Part shown: in pieces, positions 7,722-18,594 of the stretch
Layout: every line of letters starts with the position of its first letter
Position numbering within the stretch: position 1 is the first letter of the stretch
NCBI GenBank assembly: GCA_965238045.1
Contig: CBDEGU010000011.1
Coordinates: forward strand, 248,001-312,000
DNA from: CBDEGU01 sp965238045
Lineage (GTDB): Bacteria; Acidobacteriota; Terriglobia; Bryobacterales; UBA6623
Length of the DNA stretch: 64,000 nt
Direction of reading: 5' to 3'
Program-made: the position numbers and the translations under genes
Notes under the pieces: model-generated
What the model was told of the DNA's origin: nothing
What the model saw: only the letters and a program-made list of their open reading frames with translations
The model's database searches: none

Positions 7722-10700
7722 GTGACTATGACTGTGTGGAAAGTGAGGAAGACCAATAGACAATACTCCCCGGTTGCGCTGAGTGCGTTTCTGGCGGGCT
7801 GGCTCTTGCTCTGTTGTCTGGGGCCAGAGCAGGTTCTGGGCCAGACGGCCGTCTCTCGTCTCGGCACGGTCATTCCATTGCCGGGGCATATCAGCGAGCT
7901 TGTCGTTGATGAGGCGCGCGGCCAGATTTATGCCGCCAACTTCAGCGCCGGGCGGGTCGAGGTGGTGTCGATGACGACGCGGCGGAGGCTGGGGTCCATT
8001 CTGACCAGCTCGTCGCCGTCCGCGATTACGGCGATGGCCATGACGCACGACAGCCGTTTTTTGGTCGTCACAAGCGTTCCGGTAAGCGAGACGCCCGGTT
8101 CGACGGTGACCGTCATCAACCTCAATGACCCCGGTGACCGGCGGTTTTATACCGTCGTGGATCGGCCGCTCGCGATGGCCTTCGGGGCCAACGGCGAAGG
8201 CCTGTTCGTCACTGCTGGCGGCTTTCAGATCTTCGATCCGGCCACCGGCACGTTCACCGATGTGTTCAGCTTCGGTGATGGCTCGAGCGACGATGTCGAC
8301 CTGCCCGTCCCGATGCCGACCTTTCCCCGTGAAGTCGTCTTTGCAAGCGCGGCGGCCTCGCGGGACGGCAAACTGATCTACGGCGTGACCGATGTCTTTG
8401 TCTACTCCTTTCAGGTCGGTCTCTCGAGATTAACCATCCGGCCCATCGAGACCATCATCACGCCTCCCGTCTTTTCGCAGGCCAGCACCGCCGACGACGG
8501 CAGCTATTTCATGGCTGGCCAGTTGCTCTTCAATAAGCGCCTCTCGGTTCTGGCGGATACCCTGGAGACCGGCGGAGCGGGCATGCTCATCGGCGGTCAC
8601 GTCATCGACAGCGAAATCGACACGGTCTATGCCGCCTTCGACGTGGCCGTGGCAGGGCTGCCGGGTCAGACGCCTGGCGCCGTGCTCAACGTCATGGACG
8701 CGGATAATCTGTTCGTGCGGGAGCGCTTCATGCTCCCCGAGCAAGTCACTGGCAGGCTGGCTCTTGCCTCCGGCGGCAACGAGATATACGCCGTGACCGA
8801 ATCCGGCCTGACGCATATACCGCTTGGGAACCTCGATGGCTATCCGCAACTTGAGGTGAAGGCGGAAGACCGCAATTTGTTGTTCCAGTTTGACTTCTGT
8901 TCGCAAGGCACCCAGACCCGCGTCTTGCGCCTGGAGAGTCCCGACGGCAGCTCAGCGTCGTTCCGGCTCTCGGCCACCGACATGGACGGCTTACCGGCAT
9001 TCGGCATTTCTTTTGAGCCGAGCCAGGGCCAGACTCCCGCCGAAGTGCAAGTCACCGTCGCGCCTTCCGCGGTTGGCAATGCTCAGGGAACCGCGGAGTT
9101 CCTGGTAGGCATCGAGACCGACGCGGTCAACATCCCAAATACTTCACGGCTCTTTGTCAATGTCCGCGATCTGGATCAAAAGGGAATTTTCCACGAAATG
9201 CACGGACGATTCGTTGATATCGTCGCGGATCCGGTGCGCAGCCGCTTCTATGTTCTCGACCAGGAATCTTTTCTGGTGCATATGTTTGACAGCGATACCT
9301 TCCGCTTGCTGGGAAGTTTTCGAACCGGAAACACCCCTACCTGGATGACCATCGGGAACCTGGGGAAGTTCCTGATCATCGCAAATTCCCAGGCGGAGAC
9401 TCTCACCTTCGTGGACCTCTATACGTTGACGAAGTTCGGTGACGTGCTGCTGCCTTGGCAGGTGCTTAAGGATGGGCATTATCCGAGGAGCGTGGCCACC
9501 GACAATTCCTCGGTGCTGATCCTGTCGAAGACACCGGACGAAGGGGAGGTGTCGAAGCTTGCCGTCACCTTCCGCGGCGTCCGCACGCCGTCGACGCTCG
9601 GCATTTTTGAAAATTCCGTCTCCCCCGAAACCGCGCTCGTGTCGCTGCCGGACCGCTCCGGTATTTTCTTCGCGTCAAGCAGCGGCACCGTCGCCCTCTG
9701 GGAGGCCTTGACGCCAACCACGTCAAAGATTATCCTGTCTCGCAGTGACCTTTCCGGTCTCGAGGGCGCGATTGGCGCCGGCTCCGACTTTTTCGTGGCC
9801 GGCAGTCATCTGCTGAATTCCTCTCTGGTGCCTCAATTCGAGTTCGATGACGCCTCCGCGGGCATGGAGTCGACCGGTTTTACCGTGACGCGGGACGGTA
9901 CCGCGATCCGATCGCTGCGTCCCGTCTCGACCGTGGACTCGGGCAGCCTGCGGCGGTTTGATCCGCGCGATCCCCGGATCTTGGACTCGCCGGTGAGAAT
10001 CGTGGAAACGCCGCCGGCCATCACCCGTGCCTTTCCGTTTATCCGAACCCTGGCGGCACTGTCCAACGGAAAGCTGGCGTCCACCGGAACGGCCGGCATC
10101 GTCGAGCTTCCCGTCGAGTTCGATAAGAATCTCCAGAGTCCGCGCATCACGGCGATCGTCAACAGCGCGAACTTTACGACGGCTGCCGCGGTGGGCGGGC
10201 TGATCAGTCTGTTCGGCGAGAACCTGGCCGCACAGGAGGTTTCCGCCGGCACGACTCCCTTGCCCACGACGCTGGGCGGCACTTGTGTGTCTATGAACGG
10301 GTTGAGTCTTCCGCTGGTCTATGTGTCCCCTGGTCAGATCAATGCTCAGGCCAGTTTTAGCATTGCCGGCGACCTTGCCACGGTCGTTCGCAACCCGGGA
10401 GGACTGAGCAATATCTTCATCAGCACGGTCTCGCTTTCGGCGCCGGCGGTCTTTAGCGTGGAGCATCCCAGTGAGGAGACCCTGCTCAAAGCGGTGTTCC
10501 GGCTGAAGAATAATCAACTGGCCACGCTTTCCAATCCCTTCCGGCACAACGAAATCGGCGTCATCTTCGCTACCGGGCTTGGGTCCGTGACCCCGATTGG
10601 GATCGACGGGTATCCCGCGGCGCCCGAACCGCTCTCTATCACCACCGTCGATCCGGTCATTACGGTCGGCGGCGAGACAGCTCCCATACTGTATTCGGGT

Positions 10701-10838
10701 TTGGCTCCCGGTTTTGTCGGACTCTACCAGATCAATTTCATCGTGCCGATCGGAGCACCGACAGGTCTGCAAGTTCCTTTGGTCGTAACTGGCAGCACCT
10801 CGACGGACGGGTTCTTTATCCGAATCGTCGAAGAGTAA
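7722..10838 (+). CDS. Secreted beta-propeller-like protein with Solibacter-type TIGR03437 C-terminal domain
   Basis: 1038 residues with a Sec-type leader (LSAFLAGWLLLCCLG, likely cut near residue 45). The N-terminal two thirds contain propeller-like strands rich in Gly, Thr and Asp (VVDEARGQIYAANFSAGRVEVV, DPVRSRFYVLDQE), suggesting 7-bladed YVTN-type propellers. The last ~230 residues (ITAIVNSANFTTAAAVGGLISLFGENLA..., VFATGLGSVTP-like IFATGLGSVTP, GLAPGFVGLYQINFIVP) match what is known of TIGR03437, a domain of unknown function abundant in Solibacter relatives. GTG 7722 sits 8 bases after GAGGTG; ATG 7728 is the in-frame alternative. Likely an extracellular or surface protein; substrate unknown. 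Confidence 0.85.
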   Translation: MTMTVWKVRKTNRQYSPVALSAFLAGWLLLCCLGPEQVLGQTAVSRLGTVIPLPGHISELVVDEARGQIYAANFSAGRVEVVSMTTRRRLGSILTSSSPSAITAMAMTHDSRFLVVTSVPVSETPGSTVTVINLNDPGDRRFYTVVDRPLAMAFGANGEGLFVTAGGFQIFDPATGTFTDVFSFGDGSSDDVDLPVPMPTFPREVVFASAAASRDGKLIYGVTDVFVYSFQVGLSRLTIRPIETIITPPVFSQASTADDGSYFMAGQLLFNKRLSVLADTLETGGAGMLIGGHVIDSEIDTVYAAFDVAVAGLPGQTPGAVLNVMDADNLFVRERFMLPEQVTGRLALASGGNEIYAVTESGLTHIPLGNLDGYPQLEVKAEDRNLLFQFDFCSQGTQTRVLRLESPDGSSASFRLSATDMDGLPAFGISFEPSQGQTPAEVQVTVAPSAVGNAQGTAEFLVGIETDAVNIPNTSRLFVNVRDLDQKGIFHEMHGRFVDIVADPVRSRFYVLDQESFLVHMFDSDTFRLLGSFRTGNTPTWMTIGNLGKFLIIANSQAETLTFVDLYTLTKFGDVLLPWQVLKDGHYPRSVATDNSSVLILSKTPDEGEVSKLAVTFRGVRTPSTLGIFENSVSPETALVSLPDRSGIFFASSSGTVALWEALTPTTSKIILSRSDLSGLEGAIGAGSDFFVAGSHLLNSSLVPQFEFDDASAGMESTGFTVTRDGTAIRSLRPVSTVDSGSLRRFDPRDPRILDSPVRIVETPPAITRAFPFIRTLAALSNGKLASTGTAGIVELPVEFDKNLQSPRITAIVNSANFTTAAAVGGLISLFGENLAAQEVSAGTTPLPTTLGGTCVSMNGLSLPLVYVSPGQINAQASFSIAGDLATVVRNPGGLSNIFISTVSLSAPAVFSVEHPSEETLLKAVFRLKNNQLATLSNPFRHNEIGVIFATGLGSVTPIGIDGYPAAPEPLSITTVDPVITVGGETAPILYSGLAPGFVGLYQINFIVPIGAPTGLQVPLVVTGSTSTDGFFIRIVEE

Positions 10839-10859
10839 CCGTCTAAATCACGCTCGGCT

Positions 10860-10899
10860 GCCTTGGCCGGCCCCCTCCCCGCATCTGCCCGGCCAAGGC
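10860..10899 (+). terminator. GC-rich hairpin after the TIGR03437 gene
   Basis: GCCTTGGCCGG (10860-10870) pairs perfectly over 11 bases with CCGGCCAAGGC (10889-10899) around an 18-base loop, 21 bases after the stop codon. No T-run follows, so it may be a weak terminator, an mRNA-protecting hairpin or a protein site. Confidence 0.45.
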
Positions 10900-10935
10900 G
10901 CCTGTTCCTGGAGCTACGAAAACGCTGTGACAAAT

Positions 10936-11586
10936 ATGATGAAACCGGTCATCCTCTCCAGCCTGCTCTTGGCGCTGCTGCTCTCGCCGGTGATCCTGCG
11001 GGCGCAAGGGAATTATGAAGTCGGTGTGATCGGACTGATCACCTCCTACAAGAAGGTCAATGTTGAGAGTCCGGGGAACTCCGGAGAGGTCGGTCCGAAA
11101 TTCGGTCCCGCTGCTGGTTTCGTCATCGGCCAGTCAATCGGCGATCACTGGGGAGGCGAGTTTCGGTATATCTACTTCAAGAACGATATCGAGCTTGCGT
11201 CCTCGTCGACTTCAACGGAGTTCAGCGCCGAGTCTCACGCGGTTCACTACGATGTGCTCTATTACTTCAGTGATCTCGACGCCAGGGTACGGCCCTACGT
11301 GGCGATTGGCGGCGGTGTGAAAGTCTTCCGGGGAAGCGGGCAGGAGCAGGCCTTCCAGCCCCTGAGCGACCTGGCGTTGCTGACCAAGACCACGCAGGCG
11401 GTGCCGGTCGGCGATGTTGGCTTCGGCGTCAAGGTTCGCGTCGGCTCCGGCGGCATGTTCCGCATCGAGTTTCGCGACTATATTTCTCCGGTTCCCGACG
11501 AAGTCATTGCCGAGTCGGTGGACTCCAAGATCGACAATCTGCTGCATCATTTCGCTCCGCTGGTTGGTTTCACCTGGACGTTTTAG
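10936..11586 (+). CDS. Outer-membrane beta-barrel protein (OmpA/OprF-barrel-like)
   Basis: About 216 residues with a clean signal peptide, MKPVILSSLLLALLLSPVIL ending in RAQG. The mature part alternates polar and hydrophobic residues with aromatic strand ends (GGEFRYIYFKND, HAVHYDVLYYF, RVRPYVAIGGGVKVFRG, MFRIEFRDYISPV) and finishes with the terminal aromatic strand FTWTF, typical of 8-stranded outer-membrane barrels. ATG 10936 or 10939 is preferred over GTG 10927, though no strong ribosome site is seen for any. No catalytic motif is visible. Its neighbour is the secreted TIGR03437 protein, separated by a hairpin. Confidence 0.72.
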   Translation: MMKPVILSSLLLALLLSPVILRAQGNYEVGVIGLITSYKKVNVESPGNSGEVGPKFGPAAGFVIGQSIGDHWGGEFRYIYFKNDIELASSSTSTEFSAESHAVHYDVLYYFSDLDARVRPYVAIGGGVKVFRGSGQEQAFQPLSDLALLTKTTQAVPVGDVGFGVKVRVGSGGMFRIEFRDYISPVPDEVIAESVDSKIDNLLHHFAPLVGFTWTF

Positions 11587-11934
11587 CTCTCCACTCGTGT
11601 TGCCAGGAGCCGGGGTCGCGTCCAGCGCGGCGCCTAGTTCGGCGCCCGACCCCGTATTCTCTCTAGCCGCGAGCCTGGGGTTTCGTCCTCCGCTCCCGCC
11701 TCGCACCGTTTCGTCCGCGGGAACAAACGGAGGCCAGGCCGCGCGGCGCACCTCGCGATCAGTCCTCCTGACTGGCGTTGTTTTCCAGGCGGCGAACTCC
11801 GCCGGCCGTGCACGGCCGCCTGCTCCTCCCAGTGCTCGCACAGGCCCGTTGCGGGTGCCTCCGCGCTTTAGCCCGTGGCCGGGAAAGGTATTATACTGAG
11901 TCTTGGTAGTCTGGTTTTCACAGGAGATGACTGC
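11587..11934. other. Intergenic region before the ccm cluster
   Basis: An open frame crosses most of this stretch, but its composition (Pro, Ser, Arg, Ala rich) and lack of any motif suggest chance. Near the right end TATACT (11892-11897) could be a -10 box for ccmE, without a good -35 partner. AGGAG at 11922-11926 is the ccmE ribosome site. Confidence 0.4.
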
Positions 11935-12381
11935 ATGACACCGCGCATGAAGTTTGGTCTTGTCACCACGGTAATCCTAGGTGTATTGGGCTGGCTGGCC
12001 GTCGACGGCATCAACGCCGACGCCACCTACTACGTTACGGTCAAGGAGCTTCAGTCGATGGACTCGGACTCGGCCGCGCGCCGGCTGAGAGTGGGCGGCG
12101 ATGTGAAGGAAGATTCCATCGTACGAACAGCCGATCGGGTGGAGTTCACCATTCTGCAAGAAGATGCTGAATTAGATGTGGTCTACGTTGGGCGCGACCC
12201 GCTACCGGATACGTTTCGCAACGGCGCGCAGGCGCTCTGCACCGGGAGACTGCGCTCTGACAACGTCTTTGAAGCGCGCCAGATTCAGGCGAAATGCGCG
12301 TCCAAGTACGAGGCCGATCCAGGGGCCGGAAACAAGCCCGTTTACGACACTGCCGCCGATCCGAACAAGGCGTCGCTGTAG
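11935..12381 (+). CDS. ccmE: Cytochrome c maturation heme chaperone CcmE, CxxxY variant
   Basis: 148 residues: a short cytoplasmic start, one transmembrane anchor (LVTTVILGVLGWLAV) and an OB-fold heme-carrier domain (KELQSMDSD...LRVGGDVKEDSI...FTILQEDAELDVVYVG...DTFRNGAQALCTGRL). Classical CcmE binds heme covalently through the His of HxxxY. Here the aligned segment is QIQAKCASKYEADP, so Cys replaces His, giving CxxxY. That variant is known from archaea and some deltaproteobacteria. Start ATG 11935 follows AGGAG by 8 bases. It heads the ccm cluster; ccmF follows after ~97 bases. It presents heme to CcmF in the periplasm. Confidence 0.9.
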   Translation: MTPRMKFGLVTTVILGVLGWLAVDGINADATYYVTVKELQSMDSDSAARRLRVGGDVKEDSIVRTADRVEFTILQEDAELDVVYVGRDPLPDTFRNGAQALCTGRLRSDNVFEARQIQAKCASKYEADPGAGNKPVYDTAADPNKASL

Positions 12382-12478
12382 TTGGCTGGCCGTGCGTTTG
12401 GTTGGGGTCCATCCCGCGTCACCATTCCCGGTGATGGGTGGCTCCCGCCCAACTAGTGCCCGCGTGGCGTGGTAAAGC

Positions 12479-14474
<1,996 letters not shown>

Positions 14475-14494
<20 letters not shown>

Positions 14495-14960
14495 TCTCTT
14501 GGTGCTGGTTCTGGCCGCCGCCGCACCGGGCCAAACTGTAGCCGAGGCCGGCAGCGAGGCCTATCTCAAGAGCCGCGAGATCGGTCGTCAGCTCAAGTGC
14601 CAGTGCAGTTGTTCCTACACCATCGCCGACTGCAATATGCTCCACTGTTCGTTCCGTGAGAGCGTCACTCCCGACATCAAAGAAGCCGTTGCCGCCGGTT
14701 TACCCGCCGCAACGATTGTCAAGAACATCATCGCCAAGTATGGCAGCCAGCTTCGCACCGCGCCCCGTGCCGAGGGTTTTGGTCTCTTTGGCTGGGCGAT
14801 GCCCTTTGTCGCTATCTTGCTCGGACTGATCGCCGCGCCGATTCTCATCTGGCGCTGGAAGACCAAGTTTGAGCAGCGTCCGGCGCCGGCCCCCGCCGAG
14901 GAGGCGGATATGGCCCGCTATGAAGAGGAAATCGAGCGGGACCTCGCCAAGCTCGAATAG
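14475..14960 (+). CDS. ccmH: Cytochrome c maturation thiol protein CcmH/CcmL-like, CxCxC variant
   Basis: 161 residues: a signal peptide (LRNSLLVLVLAAAAPGQ), a small periplasmic helical domain, and one C-terminal transmembrane helix (MPFVAILLGLIAAPILIW) followed by an acidic cytoplasmic tail. CcmH reduces and binds apocytochrome CxxCH thiols. The usual LRCxxC motif is changed here to LKCQCSCSYTIADCNMLHC. The IAD segment aligns, but the cysteines are spaced C-x-C-x-C and two more follow, so five Cys lie within 17 residues. The domain otherwise matches CcmH (ITPDIKEAV-like VTPDIKEAVAAGL). The ATG overlaps the end of ccmF. Confidence 0.88.
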
Positions 14961-14967
14961 CATTCCC

Positions 14968-15297
14968 ATGGTCATCTTCCTCACCGTCGTCGTCGTCGTG
15001 ATCGCCTTCGCCTTCCCGTTCATGATTCGGGAGAGTTCGCTGCCGCGACCCGAGCCCGAATCTCCCACACGTCATCTGGAAGACCGCCGGGCGGCGATTT
15101 ACGAGAACATGCGCGATCTGCAGGGCGAATATCATATGGGAAAACTCTCCGATGACGACTATAAGCAGACGAAGCTGGACCTGCAAAAGGAACTCTCCGG
15201 CGTGCTGGCCGAGATGGAGCGCGTCGTAGCGGCACATTCAGAATTGAAGATGGATAGCGTCGTGACCGGCAGAGGTTCCACCGAAGCTTCCGGCTGA
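14968..15297 (+). CDS. Small membrane protein of the ccm cluster, possibly CcmI-like
   Basis: 109 residues: one N-terminal transmembrane helix (VIFLTVVVVVIAFAFPFMI) and a soluble cytoplasmic or periplasmic alpha-helical part with LEDRRAAIYENMRDLQGEYHMGKLSDDDY. This arrangement resembles the first helix and short coiled-coil of CcmI-type proteins, which bring apocytochromes to CcmFH, but it lacks a TPR domain. ATG 14968 is chosen because it opens the transmembrane segment and lies 7 bases after the ccmH stop; the frame itself is open from 14869. The assignment to cytochrome maturation rests on location and topology. Confidence 0.6.
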   Translation: MVIFLTVVVVVIAFAFPFMIRESSLPRPEPESPTRHLEDRRAAIYENMRDLQGEYHMGKLSDDDYKQTKLDLQKELSGVLAEMERVVAAHSELKMDSVVTGRGSTEASG

Positions 15298-15306
15298 TTC
15301 TCGCTC

Positions 15307-16410
15307 ATGCGACACTTGATTCTTTCGCGCTGCGTCCCTGTGCTCGTGGCGCTCGCCGTCACGGCCGGGCTGCCAGCGCAGATGGTGGTCAAGGGTACGG
15401 TTTACAACGAGACGACGGGTCAGCCGCAGGCGGGCGTGTCCCTGTCGCTGGTTTCCTTCGAGGGAGGAATGAAGCCGCTCGAAGATGTCTTCAGCGGACC
15501 TGACGGGAGTTTCGTTTTCGTCAAGACTCTCCCCGGCTCCTCGCGGCAGCCCATGCTTGGGATGGTGAGAGCCGAGTATGAGGGGATTCCTTACAGCACC
15601 CTGATTCGCGCCGGCCAGGACGCGGGAACTCTTCGCGTGGCCGTCTACGCGCTGGAGGAGAAGCAGCTCCCCACGCCCAGCGCGCACGTGGTCATCTTCG
15701 AGCCGGGCGCCGGCGAAATGGTGGTCAACGAGAGCTTCATGTTTACCAACGAGACCGATCCGCCTCGCGCCTATCGCAATCCCGAACGCGGTACTTTGCG
15801 ATTCTATCTGCCCCCCGAGGCCAAGGGTGTCGTGCAGGTTTCGATGAGCGGAGCGATGGGCATGCCGCTTCGCAGCAGCGCCACCAAGACGGCCCAAGAC
15901 AATGTCTACATGGTGGACGCGCCGATTAAGCCTGGCGAAAACCGTATCGATATCAGCTACCTGGTCCCGCACGCGAGCGGCGACAGCTTTACCGGCCGCC
16001 TGCTCTACAAAGGAGTGACGAGCCGCCTCGCCGTGCCCGCCGCTGTGACTCTCGACGGCGAGGGACTCGAGTCGATGGGACGGGAGCCCCGAACCCAAGC
16101 GTGGCTCTTCCAGACTTCCGCCGTCGAGTCCTACACCGTTACGATCTCGGGAGAAGGCAGCATGCGGCCGCCGGAATCCGCTTCCACCACGGGCGAAGAG
16201 AGGGGAGGGATGCGCGTCGCCGCGGCACCGCTTGCCCAAGAGTTGTACTGGTTGCTGGGCCTGATCGGAGCGGTGCTGGCGGTCGGGTTCGCTTACCTCT
16301 ATACCGCCAAGCCTGCTCTCGCCGCCGAGCCCGCCGCGGCCGGCACCGCGGCCCGCACAGGCGCGGGCCGTCCCAAGGGAAGCGCGCGGTCCCGCCGCCG
16401 CAAGTCATGA
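15307..16410 (+). CDS. Exported membrane-anchored protein with carboxypeptidase-regulatory-like domain
   Basis: 367 residues with a signal peptide (LSRCVPVLVALAVTAGLPAQ), then an Ig-like carboxypeptidase regulatory domain (VVKGTVYNETTGQPQAGVSLSLV...GPDGSFVFVKTLPG) and further beta-rich segments. It ends with a C-terminal transmembrane helix (ELYWLLGLIGAVLAVGFAYLYTA) and an Arg/Lys-rich cytoplasmic tail (GRPKGSARSRRRKS), so most of it faces the periplasm. It has no known role in cytochrome maturation but sits between ccmH and ccmA: its start is 9 bases after the small protein and its stop overlaps the ccmA ATG (ATGA). Function not recognised; a chaperone-like or structural role in the Ccm complex is only a guess. 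Confidence 0.65.
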   Translation: MRHLILSRCVPVLVALAVTAGLPAQMVVKGTVYNETTGQPQAGVSLSLVSFEGGMKPLEDVFSGPDGSFVFVKTLPGSSRQPMLGMVRAEYEGIPYSTLIRAGQDAGTLRVAVYALEEKQLPTPSAHVVIFEPGAGEMVVNESFMFTNETDPPRAYRNPERGTLRFYLPPEAKGVVQVSMSGAMGMPLRSSATKTAQDNVYMVDAPIKPGENRIDISYLVPHASGDSFTGRLLYKGVTSRLAVPAAVTLDGEGLESMGREPRTQAWLFQTSAVESYTVTISGEGSMRPPESASTTGEERGGMRVAAAPLAQELYWLLGLIGAVLAVGFAYLYTAKPALAAEPAAAGTAARTGAGRPKGSARSRRRKS

Positions 16411-17102
16411 GTGAGGCGGCGATTTCTCTGCGCGATGTCTGGAAGTTTTTCGGTGAGTTTCCGGCCATTCGCGGCCTCAATCTCGAAGTGCCCGCCTCGG
16501 GCGTGCTGGCGCTGCTGGGCAGAAACGGGGCAGGGAAGACCACGCTGCTGCGCATCATGGCCGGGCTGCTGCGGCCCTCGAGAGGAAGCATCGAGATCCC
16601 CGGATCTCAAGACCGTCTCGAGCAAGCCCGCTCCATTGGGATGGTCGGCCATGGTCAGTGGCTCTATGAGGATCTGACGGCGAAGGAGAACCTCGAATTC
16701 TTCGCGGCGCTCTATGAGGTCGCCGGCGCTAAAGAGCAGATTGCTCATTGGCTGGAGGCGACCGAACTTTGGAAGTTTCGTGACTCCCGTGTTGGCGAAT
16801 TCTCACGTGGGATGCGCCAGCGGCTCACCGTCGCGCGGGCGTTCCTGCACGACCCCAGGATTCTGCTGCTCGATGAGCCCTGGACCGCTCTCGATGACCG
16901 CGCCATGGACTTGGTATCATCGCTTCTTCTCGACGCGCGCTCCCGAAGCCGCACGGTCGTCGTCTGTTCGCATCAGCTTCACGAGACGCTGAGCGTCGCC
17001 ACGCACATCGCCGTCCTGGAGCGCGGCCGCCTCATCTTTCGCGGCGAGAATACCGACGAATTCAAGTCTTCCCCGCGCGACTTTTACCAGAGAATCTCGT
17101 GA
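16407..17102 (+). CDS. ccmA: ABC transporter ATP-binding protein CcmA-like
   Basis: 231-residue ABC ATPase. Walker A is LLGRNGAGKTTLLRIMAGLL (about residues 36-55). The signature reads GEFSRGMRQRLTVARAFLHDP instead of LSGGQ. Walker B is ILLLDEPWTALDD and the H-loop is VVVCSHQL. In CcmAB the ATPase releases holo-CcmE from the CcmC complex. Start ATG 16407 overlaps the previous stop (ATGA), and the frame is open further upstream only by chance. The stop overlaps the GTG of ccmB (GTGA). The CcmA assignment relies on this tight coupling to a CcmB-like permease and on the ccm context; the sequence alone would fit any small ABC-2 exporter. Confidence 0.85.
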   Translation: MSEAAISLRDVWKFFGEFPAIRGLNLEVPASGVLALLGRNGAGKTTLLRIMAGLLRPSRGSIEIPGSQDRLEQARSIGMVGHGQWLYEDLTAKENLEFFAALYEVAGAKEQIAHWLEATELWKFRDSRVGEFSRGMRQRLTVARAFLHDPRILLLDEPWTALDDRAMDLVSSLLLDARSRSRTVVVCSHQLHETLSVATHIAVLERGRLIFRGENTDEFKSSPRDFYQRIS

Positions 17103-17782
17103 CCCGTTTCTTCCGGCAGACTTGGACGATCGCCGCCAAGGATCTCCGCACGGAGCTTCGCAACAAGGAGGCCCTCAACGCCGCGCTCGCGTTCACGCTC
17201 GTGATTTTGCTGCTCATGAGCTTCGCGTTCGACCCGGTATCGAATCCAGACATTCGTGATACCACCGGCGGTCTGCTCTGGATCGTTTACCTGTTTGCCG
17301 GCGTCCTCATTCTGAACCGCAGTTTCGCGCGCGAGACCGCCGGCGACTGCATCGAGGCGCTGGTCGCCTCGCCGCTGCCGCCCGGCGCTCTGTATCTCGG
17401 CAAGGTCGTCTCCAACTCTCTCCTGCTCGTCGGCATCGAGGTGCTCTCGCTCCCGATCTTCGGAATGTTTTATAACGTCGACTGGACGAGCAACTTCGGG
17501 ACGCTTTTCATCGTGCTGTTCCTGGGTAGCTGGGCACTGGCGGCGGTGGGCACGATTTTTAGCGCCGTCACGGCCAACAATCACCTGCGCGAACTCATGC
17601 TGCCGCTACTGGTGATACCGATTACCTTGCCGGCGATGATGGCCTGCGTTCAATTGACATCCATCCTGTTGATGGGAGAACCACTCGGCGACTCCATCGC
17701 CTGGCTGAGACTCCTGCTGGGCTTCGACATCATCTTCACCCTGCTGGGCGCGGTTCTGCTCGAACCCGTTCTGCTGTCCTGA
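17099..17782 (+). CDS. ccmB: ABC transporter permease CcmB-like
   Basis: 227 residues with six predicted transmembrane helices (ALAFTLVILLLMSFAF, LLWIVYLFAGVLILNRSF, LLLVGIEVLSLPIFGMF, LFIVLFLGSWALAAVG, MLPLLVIPITLPAMM, LLLGFDIIFTLLGAVLL). The loop REFARETAGDCIEALVASPL-like segment (here FARETAGDCIEALVASPLPP) is the recognisable CcmB element. The start is the GTG at 17099, overlapping the ccmA stop. It is the last gene of the cluster. ccmC, which normally follows ccmB, is absent from the window; a GC-rich hairpin follows instead. Confidence 0.87.
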   Translation: MTRFFRQTWTIAAKDLRTELRNKEALNAALAFTLVILLLMSFAFDPVSNPDIRDTTGGLLWIVYLFAGVLILNRSFARETAGDCIEALVASPLPPGALYLGKVVSNSLLLVGIEVLSLPIFGMFYNVDWTSNFGTLFIVLFLGSWALAAVGTIFSAVTANNHLRELMLPLLVIPITLPAMMACVQLTSILLMGEPLGDSIAWLRLLLGFDIIFTLLGAVLLEPVLLS

Positions 17783-17791
17783 CCTGCTTTC

Positions 17792-17808
17792 CCCGGCCCG
17801 CGGCCGGG
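17792..17808 (+). terminator. GC hairpin after ccmB
   Basis: CCCGGCC-CGC-GGCCGGG forms a 7-base perfect stem 9 bases after the ccmB stop, before a gene on the other strand. There is no T-run, so termination is possible but unproven. Confidence 0.35.
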
Positions 17809-17897
17809 CGAAGCGGATGAGACGGCAGGCCGCTTTGCGGTGCCATCTGATCACAGGCAAGCCGGGCGCGCCCGGTCCCCGCGGCGAGAAACGCGAA

Positions 17898-18416
17898 CTA
17901 AACGGTCTGCAACTCGACGCGATCTTGCAAATATAGTAGTGTTCTTCGCCGTTGCTGCTCGACCGGTTCCGCCGGGAAGTCTTCTCGTACTTCCCGGTAG
18001 ATGCGGTTGAGTTCTTCGATCAGGGCGAGGTCGCCGATCATGCGGCCGAAGGATAACCAGGCCAGGGCCAGCGGCGCCAGCGCCCACCATCCGGCGCTCG
18101 AGAAGCCCGCCAGCGCCACATGATTGAGGATATCAAGGAATAGAAGAAAGCCTGTGGTTTCTTCGTATTGAGGGGGCCGGTCCAGTGAGCTGACAAACGC
18201 GTAGCGGTACTGATAGACACCGTGGCCGCAAAGAACAAGCAGCCAGATGAAATAGATCGCCAGGGCATCTTGGGCCAGGAAGAACATCAACACCCCCAGC
18301 AACCCGAAGGTTCGAATCCCTCGAAGGACGGCCAACTTCCGCGCCTTGGGCTTCGTGAAGATTGGAGCGCCGGGCGTCAGCCACAGCATCTTAAGCTTCA
18401 ACAGCAGGATTCTCAT
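17898..18416 (-). CDS. Hypothetical integral membrane protein
   Basis: 172 residues and not recognised. The basic N-terminus (KLKMLWLTPGAPIFTKPKARKLAVLRGIR) precedes four hydrophobic stretches (FGLLGVLMFFLAQDALAIYFIWLLVLCGHGVY, FLLFLDILNHVALAGF, GWWALAPLALAWLSFG). The C-terminal third is helical and charged (IEELNRIYREVREDFPAEPVEQQRRR). The ATG at 18416 is preferred to a TTG one codon upstream. It is convergent with ccmB, and the next gene leftward on its own strand lies outside any operon. No function is suggested. Confidence 0.65.
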   Translation of the reverse strand: MRILLLKLKMLWLTPGAPIFTKPKARKLAVLRGIRTFGLLGVLMFFLAQDALAIYFIWLLVLCGHGVYQYRYAFVSSLDRPPQYEETTGFLLFLDILNHVALAGFSSAGWWALAPLALAWLSFGRMIGDLALIEELNRIYREVREDFPAEPVEQQRRRTLLYLQDRVELQTV

Positions 18417-18594
18417 CAACGGACGAACGCCGATGTGACGCTCGTGGCCAGTTTGAGCCCACTCGCCCCCTAGATCTATCAGTGACTCCCTCTAGGTAAG
18501 GTCAAGAAAACACCGTAATACTCGGAGTTCGAAGCACACGTGACAGGCGTCCGGTGAAGGAAGCCGAAGCTATTCCCCCCCTGCGCGGCCACTC

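Noticed and set aside
11414..11899. Open frame covering the end of the barrel gene and the intergenic stretch before ccmE
   Set aside because: Pro/Ser/Arg/Ala-rich with no motif; it overlaps the real barrel gene in another frame.
18310..18322. GGTTCGAATCCC, resembling a tRNA T-loop
   Set aside because: It lies inside the membrane-protein coding region; no acceptor stem, D arm or anticodon arm can be formed around it.
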